This document shows, piece after piece, positions 30,435 to 37,090 of a stretch of DNA of 37,489 nucleotides. Below the pieces are notes generated by a model. That model had not been told where the DNA came from. It searched no databases and saw only the letters and a program-made list of their open reading frames with translations. Within the stretch, counting starts at the first letter, position 1. Each line of letters begins with the position of its first letter. The position numbers were made by a program, and so were the translations under genes. Origin of the DNA: Desulfarculaceae bacterium (GTDB lineage Bacteria; Desulfobacterota; Desulfarculia; Desulfarculales; Desulfarculaceae); NCBI GenBank assembly GCA_021737645.1, contig JAIPDO010000039.1, positions 1 through 37,489 of the forward strand. Direction: 5' to 3'.

Positions 30435-32153
30435 ATGGATACCCGGGAGCTGAATGAAAAACTGGCCGCCATGGGCCTTATCGTGGAGAAGGTGGAGCAG
30501 TGGGCCGCCACCCGGCCGGACAAGCTGTTCATCTACTACGGCGAGGAGGACGCTTCCTACACCTATGCCCAGTTCAATCGCCTGGTCAACTGCGTGGCCC
30601 ACAACCTGAGGGGCATGGGGGTGTCCAAGGGGGACCGGGTCAGCCTGTTCCTCAAGAACCCCTGGGTCACGGTGCTGTCCATGTACGCCCTGTGGAAGCT
30701 GGGGGCGGTTTTCTGCCCCATCAACTTCCTCTACAAGGGCCGCCTGCTCTCCTACCAACTCAGCGACACCGGGCCCAAGCTCCTGATCACCGAGAGCGGC
30801 CGCGAGCCCTTGCTCAACCAAATCAAGGACGAGCTGCCTTTCACCAAGGTGGTGATCCATCGTCCCACGCCAGAGGAGCACGACTACAACCCCGAGACCG
30901 CCGGGCTGCGCCTGGAGCCGCCCTTCGAGGAGATAGCCTTCGCCGATCTGTTGGATGGAAACCCCTCCAACCCCGGCGTGGAGATAAACTTCTGGGACAC
31001 GGCCAACATCGTCTACACCTCCGGCACCACCGGTCCGCCCAAGGGGGTGGTGCAATCCTTCCGCTGGATGCAGAACTACTGCTTCTACGGAGTGCGCATG
31101 CTGCATCCGGACGACGTGGCCTATTGCGACCTGCCCATGTACCACATCGGCGGGGCCTTCTCCCTGGTGGGCCGCGCCGCCTGGCGGGGCTGCACCGTGT
31201 CGTTGTGGGACCGCTTCAGCGCCAGCGACTTCTGGCGGCGCATCAAGGTGAGCGGGGCCAGCGTGGCCTTACTTCTGGACGTGATGATGCCCTGGCTGCT
31301 CAAAGCCGAGCCCAAGCCCGACGACCGGGAGAACACCCTGCGCCGGGTGCACATGCAGCCCCTGCCCGAGTACCACCACGTCTTCGCCCAGCGCTTCGGC
31401 CTGGACTTCGTCAACGTGGGCTACGGGGCCACCGAGGTGGGCTACGTGTGCGCGGGGATCATCGACGAGTCGGTGAACGGCGGGGGCACCCCGCCGGAGT
31501 TCGCCAAGGGCTACTCCAAGGAGGAGGTCTACCAGGTGGCCCAGGAGCTGGGCATGCCCATCATCCCCGGCCACAAGGAGATACCCAAGGGCTACATGGG
31601 CAACGCCTGCATGCTGCACCGGGTGGCCATCCTGGACGAGCACGACCAGGAGATGGAGCCGGGCGAGTACGGCCAGATCTGCCTGCGGCCACGTTTGCCT
31701 TATGTGCTTCTGAACGAATATTTCAACAAGCCCGAGGCCACCGTGGCCACCAACCGCAACTTCTGGTTCCACACCGGCGATGGCGCGCGCTACGACGACA
31801 AGGGCATGTTCTACTTCGTGGACCGCATGGGCGGCTTCATCCGGGTCAAGGGCGAGAACATCAGCTCCTTCCAGGTGGAGGATGTGATCAACACCCACCC
31901 CAAGGTGCGCATGTCCGCCGCTTTCCCGGTGGCCGCCTCCGAGGGCCTGGAGGACGACATCGTGGTCTACATCGTGGTGGACCAGGGCCACGAGCTGGAC
32001 GAGACCGAACTGCGCTCCTGGCTGGACCGGGAGATGCCCGCCTACATGCGGCCCCGCCACCTGCGCTTCGTGGAGTCCCTGCCCCAGACCCCCACCTACA
32101 AGGTGGAGAAGTACAAGCTCAAGGAGATGTTTTTGGCCGAGAGCCGCGATTAA
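30435..32153 (+). CDS. AMP-forming acyl-CoA synthetase (CaiC/BaiB-like)
   Basis: A 572-residue ANL-superfamily enzyme that adenylates a carboxylic acid and transfers it to CoA. The P-loop is TSGTTGPPKGVVQSF; the adenine-binding motif is VGYGATEVGY; the ribose-binding Asp is in WFHTGDGARYDDKG; the hinge and A8 region is DRMGGFIRVKGENISSFQVEDVI; the C-terminal catalytic Lys lies in PQTPTYKVEKYKLKEM, a form like CaiC and BaiB. An insertion around residues 340-400 (KGYSKEEVYQVAQELGMPIIPGHKEIPKG) is longer than usual. The ATG at 30435 has AGGAGAAG 6 nt upstream. It gives the cluster an ATP-dependent route to the CoA ester beside the CoA-transferases. Specificity is unknown. Confidence 0.92.
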   Translation: MDTRELNEKLAAMGLIVEKVEQWAATRPDKLFIYYGEEDASYTYAQFNRLVNCVAHNLRGMGVSKGDRVSLFLKNPWVTVLSMYALWKLGAVFCPINFLYKGRLLSYQLSDTGPKLLITESGREPLLNQIKDELPFTKVVIHRPTPEEHDYNPETAGLRLEPPFEEIAFADLLDGNPSNPGVEINFWDTANIVYTSGTTGPPKGVVQSFRWMQNYCFYGVRMLHPDDVAYCDLPMYHIGGAFSLVGRAAWRGCTVSLWDRFSASDFWRRIKVSGASVALLLDVMMPWLLKAEPKPDDRENTLRRVHMQPLPEYHHVFAQRFGLDFVNVGYGATEVGYVCAGIIDESVNGGGTPPEFAKGYSKEEVYQVAQELGMPIIPGHKEIPKGYMGNACMLHRVAILDEHDQEMEPGEYGQICLRPRLPYVLLNEYFNKPEATVATNRNFWFHTGDGARYDDKGMFYFVDRMGGFIRVKGENISSFQVEDVINTHPKVRMSAAFPVAASEGLEDDIVVYIVVDQGHELDETELRSWLDREMPAYMRPRHLRFVESLPQTPTYKVEKYKLKEMFLAESRD

Positions 32154-32160
32154 GATTGGC

Positions 32161-32278
32161 CGGCTTCGCCAGGCAGCGCCATGCTGCGTTGGCGGCATCG
32201 CTTAGATCTCGGCGTATTAGCAATACTCCTGCGGTCTGCGCTCACCGCCGCCTTGCCTGACACCCCCTGGCTGTGCCG
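32161..32278 (+). repeat. Structured dispersed repeat, copy 5
   Basis: About 118 nt, beginning 7 bp after the acyl-CoA synthetase stop. Outer stem CGGC-ttc-GCCAGG with CCTGGC-tgt-GCCG; central stem GGCGTATT/AATACTCC (32211-32218, 32222-32229, one mismatch). Confidence 0.87.
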
Positions 32279-32338
32279 GGGGGATGGCCGGAACTGTTGT
32301 GGCGGGCTGGGCAACTGACCGTCTATTACGCCTCCCTT

Positions 32339-32378
32339 ACCCGTCCGGTTCACACTCTGCCCCGTGGACCGGACGGGT
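32339..32378 (+). other. Perfect 11-bp hairpin between copy 5 and the next gene
   Basis: ACCCGTCCGGT (32339-32349) pairs with ACCGGACGGGT (32368-32378); the tail is GTATATTTA. It may end transcription of the acyl-CoA synthetase unit weakly or lie in the leader of the lipoprotein gene 50 bp downstream. Confidence 0.6.
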
Positions 32379-32427
32379 GTATATTTAGACGAGATGTTTG
32401 CAAGCCTTTACCCCGGGAGGCCACGTT

Positions 32428-32928
32428 TTGCGACTGCGCTCCTGTCTCATCCTTTTGGCGTCCCTGCTGCTGGCCGCCGCCTGCTCCAGCGCTCCGGAAA
32501 ATCCCCTGGCCGAGTCGCTGGGCCGTCTGGGTTTCAGCCCCGCTGCCTCCAACCAGGAAGGCGAGCTGGTCTATAAAAAGCCCCTGCAAGGCCTAAGCTT
32601 GTGGGTGAGCCTGCCCCAGGGATGGGGCCGGGCGCCAGGCCCGGTGATGATGATAAAGGCGGCGGGCCCCGGCGGGGCCCTGAGCGCGGCCACGGACCAG
32701 GCCCTGACCACCCGGCCCGAGGTGGGCCAGCTGGTGGAGGCGGCCAGCCAAGGGGCCTATCCCCCCAAGGCCATGGCCGAGATATTCAAGCTGGCCCAGG
32801 AGGCCGCGGCCCAGCCTCCCCGCAACGGAGCCCTGATGACCAGCCCCAAGAGCGGCTACTCCCTCCGGGTGCCCCACACCAAGGGCCATTTGCGCCTGGT
32901 GCTGCTGGCGCGCCACAAGAAGCCCTGA
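32428..32928 (+). CDS. Small predicted lipoprotein, unknown family
   Basis: A 166-residue protein with no recognised family. The signal peptide MRLRSCLILLASLLLAAAC ends in a lipobox, with Ser-Ser after the Cys, which favours outer-membrane sorting. The mature part has one likely beta-alpha domain: GELVYKKPLQGLSLWVSLPQGWGRAPGPVMMIKAAGP then a helical section and YSLRVPHTKGHLRLVLLARHKKP. I choose the TTG start at 32428 because GGGAGG lies 7 nt upstream; an in-frame codon ten residues earlier has no ribosome site. It is followed at 41 bp by a small Cys-rich gene and then a DUF3047 gene. Confidence 0.72.
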   Translation: MRLRSCLILLASLLLAAACSSAPENPLAESLGRLGFSPAASNQEGELVYKKPLQGLSLWVSLPQGWGRAPGPVMMIKAAGPGGALSAATDQALTTRPEVGQLVEAASQGAYPPKAMAEIFKLAQEAAAQPPRNGALMTSPKSGYSLRVPHTKGHLRLVLLARHKKP

Positions 32929-32969
32929 AGCAAGTGCCCGGCGCGGCAAAGGATGTTAAAATCAGCGTC

Positions 32970-33176
32970 ATGAAAGATCAAACCACGCTTAACGTGTTGC
33001 GCCGCGCCGCCGCGCCGCCCTGTCTGGGCAAGGATCGGCTGCTGTGCCGGGGATGCCCTGGCTGGGAGGCCATGCGCGCGGCGGTTAGCCACGGCGGACC
33101 CTGGGAGGGCGCGCTGATCCACTGCTCCTGCACCGGCCTGGTGGCCCAGGGGCCGGAGCATAAGGACACGCCATGA
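32970..33176 (+). CDS. Small Cys-rich protein (68 aa)
   Basis: A 68-residue basic-to-neutral protein with five Cys: PPCLGKDRLLCRGCPGW (Cys18, 26, 29) and IHCSCTG (Cys52, 54), plus His51. The spacing CxxC and CxC suggests a metal site such as zinc or an Fe-S cluster, but no family is recognised. Support for coding: the stop overlaps the next start codon in ATGA, the frame is uninterrupted and codon use fits the neighbours. Against it: the best ribosome motif (AGGATG) is 14 nt upstream, too far. It may be translated by coupling or be shorter than shown. Confidence 0.55.
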   Translation: MKDQTTLNVLRRAAAPPCLGKDRLLCRGCPGWEAMRAAVSHGGPWEGALIHCSCTGLVAQGPEHKDTP

Positions 33177-33817
33177 AACGCGCCCTTGGGATCGCCTTGT
33201 TGGCCCTGGCCGCCCTGACTTTGGGGGCGGCGGCGGGGGTCATCACGGTGGGCCACTTCAGCGCGGGCGATCTGGCCGGGTGGGAGGCGAAGGAGTTCAA
33301 GGGCCTGACCAGCTACAGCCTGGTGGAGACACACGGGCGCACGGTGCTCAAGGCGGTAAGCCAGTCCAGCGCCTCGGCCCTGATCAAGAACATCGAGGCC
33401 GACCCGGCCAATACCCCCATGCTCTCCTGGTCCTGGAAAATAGAAAAAACCCTGCCGGGGGGCGACGGCCGCACCAAGGCGGGCGACGATTTCGCCGCCC
33501 GGGTCTACGTGGTCTTTCCTTCCTTTTTGTTCTGGAACACCCGCGCCCTCAACTACGTTTGGGCCAACAAGCTGCCCGTGGGCCACACCTGGCCCAACGC
33601 ATTCGCCGGGGACAACGTGATGATGATGGCTATCAACAGCGGCGACGGCCAGGCCGGGCAGTGGGTGAGCCACCGCCGGAACCTGGCCGCTGATTTTCGC
33701 CGTTGTTTTGGAGAAGAGCCGCCGGCCATCGGGGCCATCGCGGTGATGACCGACAGCGACAACACCAAGGGCCATGCCATCGCCTATTACGGCGACATCA
33801 CTTTGGGGCCGAGATAG
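33173..33817 (+). CDS. DUF3047 family exported protein
   Basis: A 214-residue protein of the DUF3047 family, function unknown. A signal peptide (MKRALGIALLALAALTLGAAAG) is followed by a beta-sandwich-like domain: GHFSAGDLAGWEAKEFKGLTSYSLVETHGRTVLKAVSQSSASALIKNIEADPANTPMLSWSWKIEK, then KAGDDFAARVYVVFPSFLFWNTRALNYVWAN and AIAVMTDSDNTKGHAIAYYGDITLGPR, the ending typical of the family. The pattern resembles carbohydrate-binding-like sandwiches. The ATG overlaps the previous small gene by 4 bp. A structured-repeat copy begins 1 bp after the stop codon. Confidence 0.85.
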   Translation: MKRALGIALLALAALTLGAAAGVITVGHFSAGDLAGWEAKEFKGLTSYSLVETHGRTVLKAVSQSSASALIKNIEADPANTPMLSWSWKIEKTLPGGDGRTKAGDDFAARVYVVFPSFLFWNTRALNYVWANKLPVGHTWPNAFAGDNVMMMAINSGDGQAGQWVSHRRNLAADFRRCFGEEPPAIGAIAVMTDSDNTKGHAIAYYGDITLGPR

Positions 33818-33818
33818 G

Positions 33819-33937
33819 CGGCTTCGCCAGGAAGCGCCATGCGGTGTTGTCAACATCGCTCGGTCCTCGAGGTAGGTTTCCCTACCCCTGCGTCCCTCGC
33901 TCGTTTCCGCCTTGCCTGACACTCCCTGGCTGTGCCG
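33819..33937 (+). repeat. Structured dispersed repeat, copy 6
   Basis: About 119 nt, beginning directly after the DUF3047 stop. Outer stem CGGC-ttc-GCCAGG with CCTGGC-tgt-GCCG; central stem GGTAGG/CCTACC (33871-33876, 33881-33886) with loop TTTC. The central stem bases differ entirely from copies 1 and 5, yet pairing is perfect. Confidence 0.86.
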
Positions 33938-33970
33938 CTGGCCTTTTGGGACTTGATTTAACAAACGCCC

Positions 33971-33999
33971 AAAAACGGCAGCGCCACCTAGCGCGTGCC
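33971..33999 (-). terminator. Terminator of the nitrilase-family gene
   Basis: GGCA-c-GCGC pairs with GCGC-TGCC (one bulge, 33977-33999) and is followed on the minus strand by GTTTTT. It begins 21 bp past the stop codon. Confidence 0.7.
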
Positions 34000-34019
34000 G
34001 AGTCTTCAAGCGACTAGAT

Positions 34020-34844
34020 TTAGCCAGCCACCTTCAAGTGCCGCTCCTGCTTGGGGCCGGGGATCTCCTTGTTGCGGCTGGCCACCCTGCGGTAGAGCAG
34101 GGGGCGGCGGTTGGGGAAAATGACTTCCTCTTCTCGCCAGCGTTGCACCTGTTCGACATCGAACTCCACCTGGGCCACCTCGTCCCCGCCGCCCAGGGCC
34201 AACAGCTCGTCGCCGTGGGGGTCGTACACCGCGCTGCCGCCGGAGAACACCGGGCCGGGGCGGTTGGCGTAGACCACGAAGTACTGGTTGAACACCGCCG
34301 CCGCCTGCATGCGCCGGCGCATGTAGGGCACCGGGAAGTGAGCCGGCACCGCCGAGATATTCACCACCAGGCGGGCCCCGTTAAGGCCCAACACCCGCCA
34401 CGCCTCGCTGAAGGCCGAGTCATAGCAGATGTTGAGCCCCAGGCGGCCCAGGGGGGTGCTGAACACCTTTAGCCTGCCGCCGGCTTGGAAGTTTTCGGTC
34501 CAGTGCACGTGGGCCTTGGCGTAGCTCTTGGCTCCGCGCGCGTCCACGTAGGTGGCCAGGTTCAGGAACCCGTCGCCCTCGCGCTTGAGCTCCCCCAGCA
34601 CCACCCTGGCCCCGCACTGCTTGACGTGCTGGTAAATATCCTGGGACGCGCCATGAATGGCGCACTTCACCTTGCGGTAAAGAAACCCCTCGGGTTTCAC
34701 CTGGGAAGGGTGGCCGTGCAGGATCAGCTCTGGGAACACGATTAAATCGCTGCCCCGCTCTTGGGAGATTATCTCCTTAATCCGCCGGATGTGCCCTTCC
34801 ACGTTTTCGGGGTCGAAGTTTATCTGGGCCAGGGTGATGCGCAT
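34020..34844 (-). CDS. Carbon-nitrogen hydrolase (nitrilase superfamily)
   Basis: A 274-residue amidase-type enzyme of the nitrilase superfamily. The Glu-Lys-Cys triad is complete: Glu39 in VFPELILHG, Lys110 in SYAKAHVHWTENF and Cys140 in GLNICYDSAF. The fold is standard; the C-terminal tail (RNKEIPGPKQERHLKVAG) is basic. The start has AGGAGG just upstream, overlapping the end of asnB, so the two genes are co-transcribed and coupled, 13 bp apart. The partner makes an amide or transfers amide nitrogen, so this enzyme may hydrolyse or supply an amide in the same unknown pathway. Substrate cannot be named. Confidence 0.9.
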   Translation of the reverse strand: MRITLAQINFDPENVEGHIRRIKEIISQERGSDLIVFPELILHGHPSQVKPEGFLYRKVKCAIHGASQDIYQHVKQCGARVVLGELKREGDGFLNLATYVDARGAKSYAKAHVHWTENFQAGGRLKVFSTPLGRLGLNICYDSAFSEAWRVLGLNGARLVVNISAVPAHFPVPYMRRRMQAAAVFNQYFVVYANRPGPVFSGGSAVYDPHGDELLALGGGDEVAQVEFDVEQVQRWREEEVIFPNRRPLLYRRVASRNKEIPGPKQERHLKVAG

Positions 34845-34857
34845 ATTCCTCCTTAGC

Positions 34858-36513
34858 CTATGCCGCCGGGGTCTGGGTGGCGTCGCAGTCCAGGAAAGAG
34901 GGGATGAAGCGCCGCCTTATGTCATCCTCGATCTGCTGCAGGTAGAAGCGGGTCCGGCTCTCGCCGTAGTGCTCATACTCGTCGCCGTAGCGGTAGAGGC
35001 TGCCCTTGTCCCGGGCGATATTCTTGTCCACCACGTCGTCTTCGATCACCCCGGCCTTGGTGGCGGCGATGTTTTGGATGATCTGGTGGATGCCCGAGCC
35101 GGACTGGGCCGGGTCCTTGGTGCGGAAGGCCAGATAGGGCGGAACCCCCAACTCGGCCGATGCCTGGCGGTGCACCCGCTTGCGAAGGTTGTCCTCGGCC
35201 CCTTCCAGCTTTAGCCGCGGCGAGATGCGCATGGCGGTGATGATCACGTCGCGGTCCAGGTAGGGTGCCCGAAGCTCGATGCTGTGGGCCATGGTCAGCT
35301 TGTCCTCGCGCTCCAGGGTGTCGGTGTAGAGCATGCCGATGTCTTCCCACAGCTTCTCGTGCAGGCGCAGGTAGCCGTGCTCGGCCAACACGTCGTTGTA
35401 CCAGGGGTAGCCCGCGAACAGCTCGTCCGCCGCCTGGCCGGTGTACATCACCCGGATGCCGTCGGCCGCGGCCATCTTGGCGGCCAGGTACATGGGTATG
35501 GCCACCTCCACCTGCAACAGGCCGCTCTCCTCCACGTTTTCGATCACCTCGGGCAAAAGAGCCTCCACCATGGCCTCGTCGATGATGGAGGTCTTGAGCT
35601 CCAGGCCCAGGTCCTTGGCCACCGCCTCGGCTGCCTGCACGTCGGCGCTGTCGGCGGTGCCGGTGCAATAGCACACGATGTTTTTGCCCTCGCGCATCAA
35701 GAGGTTGGCCACCAGCACGCTGTCGATACCCCCGGAGAAGATCACTCCCAGGGTGGACTCGGTGAGCCCGGTGAGGCGTTTGGACACCGAGCGGGTGAGC
35801 ACCTTCTTGTACTCCTGGACCGCCTGGCGGAAATCCACGATGTCGATCTGGGGCATCTCCAGCCGGTAGCCGCCCTCCACCTTGGCGCCCTGGTCGTCTA
35901 TGCACAACAGTTCGCCGGGGTTCAGGCGCACCGGTTCGTCCTGGCCGTTCCACAGGGCCTTCTTCTCCGAAGCGAAGTAGGTGACCGGGCCGTTCTGGAT
36001 GTAGTAGATGGGCTTTTTGCCGATGGGGTCGCGAGCCACCACCACCGACTTGCCGTCGGTGACCGCCAGGGCGTACATGCCGTCCAAAAGGCCCACGATC
36101 TGCTTGACCGCGTCCAGCAGGTCTCCCCGATAGGACTCCTCCAGCAGGTGCACGATCACCTCGGAGTCGCTGGTGGTCTTTATGTCGTGCTGCTTGTAAA
36201 GCAAAGTGCGCAGCTTTTGATAATTGTAGATTTCGCCGTTGTGGATCAGGGCCAAGCGGCCGTCACAAGAGGTGTAGGGCTGGGTGCTCTGCTCCCGGCC
36301 CACGATGCGCAGGCGGGAGTGGCCCAGGGCGATGTGCGAATTCTGGGTGAGTTCCTCGCGCAACTGATCCACCTTGCGCGCCCGGTGGGTCTCATTGTCC
36401 AGATAGATCCCGTGGGTGTCAGGCCCCCGGTGGTCCATCTTTTTGAGCATGTCGTAGATGTCGCTGGAGCAGATGTGGCCTCCTTGGACGAAATGTCCGC
36501 AGATGGTGCACAT
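34858..36513 (-). CDS. asnB: Asparagine synthetase B-type amidotransferase
   Basis: A 551-residue glutamine-dependent enzyme of the asparagine synthetase family. Translation from ATG at 36513 places Cys2 first, the class II amidotransferase nucleophile (MCTICGHF); glutaminase motifs are GHSRLRIVGREQSTQPY and LIHNGEIYNYQKLR, with TTSDSEVIVHLLEE. The synthetase half has the ATP pyrophosphatase loop IFSGGIDSVL, then YTGQAADELFAGYPWY and LRAPYLDRDVI. A GGAGA ribosome site precedes this start; upstream in-frame codons would bury Cys2 and are rejected. It is coupled to a nitrilase-family gene. It may make asparagine or, as with other AsnB homologues, amidate another acid. Confidence 0.92.
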   Translation of the reverse strand: MCTICGHFVQGGHICSSDIYDMLKKMDHRGPDTHGIYLDNETHRARKVDQLREELTQNSHIALGHSRLRIVGREQSTQPYTSCDGRLALIHNGEIYNYQKLRTLLYKQHDIKTTSDSEVIVHLLEESYRGDLLDAVKQIVGLLDGMYALAVTDGKSVVVARDPIGKKPIYYIQNGPVTYFASEKKALWNGQDEPVRLNPGELLCIDDQGAKVEGGYRLEMPQIDIVDFRQAVQEYKKVLTRSVSKRLTGLTESTLGVIFSGGIDSVLVANLLMREGKNIVCYCTGTADSADVQAAEAVAKDLGLELKTSIIDEAMVEALLPEVIENVEESGLLQVEVAIPMYLAAKMAAADGIRVMYTGQAADELFAGYPWYNDVLAEHGYLRLHEKLWEDIGMLYTDTLEREDKLTMAHSIELRAPYLDRDVIITAMRISPRLKLEGAEDNLRKRVHRQASAELGVPPYLAFRTKDPAQSGSGIHQIIQNIAATKAGVIEDDVVDKNIARDKGSLYRYGDEYEHYGESRTRFYLQQIEDDIRRRFIPSFLDCDATQTPAA

Positions 36514-36604
36514 TGTGGAATCTCCTTTTCCGTGGCCTCGAAGCCCGCCGGGCCCTCGGCCGCTTAGGTGTTTGACGCCGTCTGACGGCGGCGTCTGGGC
36601 CCCC

Positions 36605-36652
36605 AAAAAAATAAACTCCACCTCTTCTGGCCATCGCTCAGAGAAGGTGGAG
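36605..36652 (-). terminator. Hairpin with U-tract upstream of asnB
   Basis: CTCCACCT-TC-TCT (36652-36640, minus strand) pairs with AGAAGAGGTGGAG (36628-36616), followed by TTTATTTTTTT. It fits a terminator for the small gene ending at 36720, or an attenuator in the asnB leader, about 90 nt before its start. No T-box sequence is seen in the leader. Confidence 0.7.
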
Positions 36653-36719
36653 AAGACTTATAAGCTTAAACTTTGCGTTTAGGGTTCTTGGGGGCTAATC
36701 AAATTATCCTTTATTTAAA

Positions 36720-36959
36720 CTAACATAGCTTCGGAGACCTTGCAAGTTTCCGGGGCGGCGTCCCCGGCGGGCGAGAAGCGGCCGCGCATGGAGCCCTCTT
36801 GGAGGCTCGCCGGGCATGCCGGGCCTTGGCCCGATCTCTAACCCCACGCACTGCGGAGAACAGACCCCAAAAGACCAAGGCCACGGTGCCCATGGCAATT
36901 AATAGTGCGGCGAGGCCCATAATGAAAAGCTGGGAAGCGTCGGTAGGTAGACAGGACAT
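36720..36959 (-). CDS. Small single-pass membrane protein
   Basis: A 79-residue protein: a short N-terminal stretch (MSCLPTDASQ), one hydrophobic helix (LFIMGLAALLIAMGTVALVFWGLF), then a strongly basic tail (RDRAKARHARRASKR) that would stay cytoplasmic. No family recognised. Coding support is a good GGGAG ribosome site 5 nt before the ATG at 36959 and the membrane-helix/basic-tail pattern. It diverges from the LysR-type gene across 131 bp holding an ATC-N9-GAT box, so it may be that regulator's target. The exact C-terminus, rich in Pro/Arg, follows GC-rich sequence and is less certain. Confidence 0.6.
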   Translation of the reverse strand: MSCLPTDASQLFIMGLAALLIAMGTVALVFWGLFSAVRGVRDRAKARHARRASKRAPCAAASRPPGTPPRKLARSPKLC

Positions 36960-37001
36960 GATAGCTCCCTTGGTGTGCCGGTTGCGCCATGCAATCCAGC
37001 C

Positions 37002-37030
37002 TTGTACCGACCGTAGCGCTGGAATATAAT
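37002..37030 (+). promoter_or_regulatory. Candidate promoter of the LysR-type gene
   Basis: TTGTAC (37002-37007) and a perfect TATAAT (37025-37030) are 17 bp apart. A second TATAAT lies at 37045-37050. Confidence 0.55.
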
Positions 37031-37060
37031 TATTACCAATGATTTATAATGGTTGTGCCG

Positions 37061-37075
37061 ATCACTATTTGTGAT
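37061..37075. promoter_or_regulatory. LysR-type operator, ATC-N9-GAT
   Basis: ATCAC-TATTT-GTGAT is a palindrome with the ATC-N9-GAT (T-N11-A) layout of LysR-type binding sites, 15 bp before the lysR start codon and downstream of the promoter, as for autorepression. Confidence 0.6.
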
Positions 37076-37090
37076 GTGTCGGGGGATGGC

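Noticed and set aside
36653..36719. T-box riboswitch in front of asnB
   Set aside because: No AGGGTGGNACCGCG-like T-box sequence or specifier-loop layout is visible.
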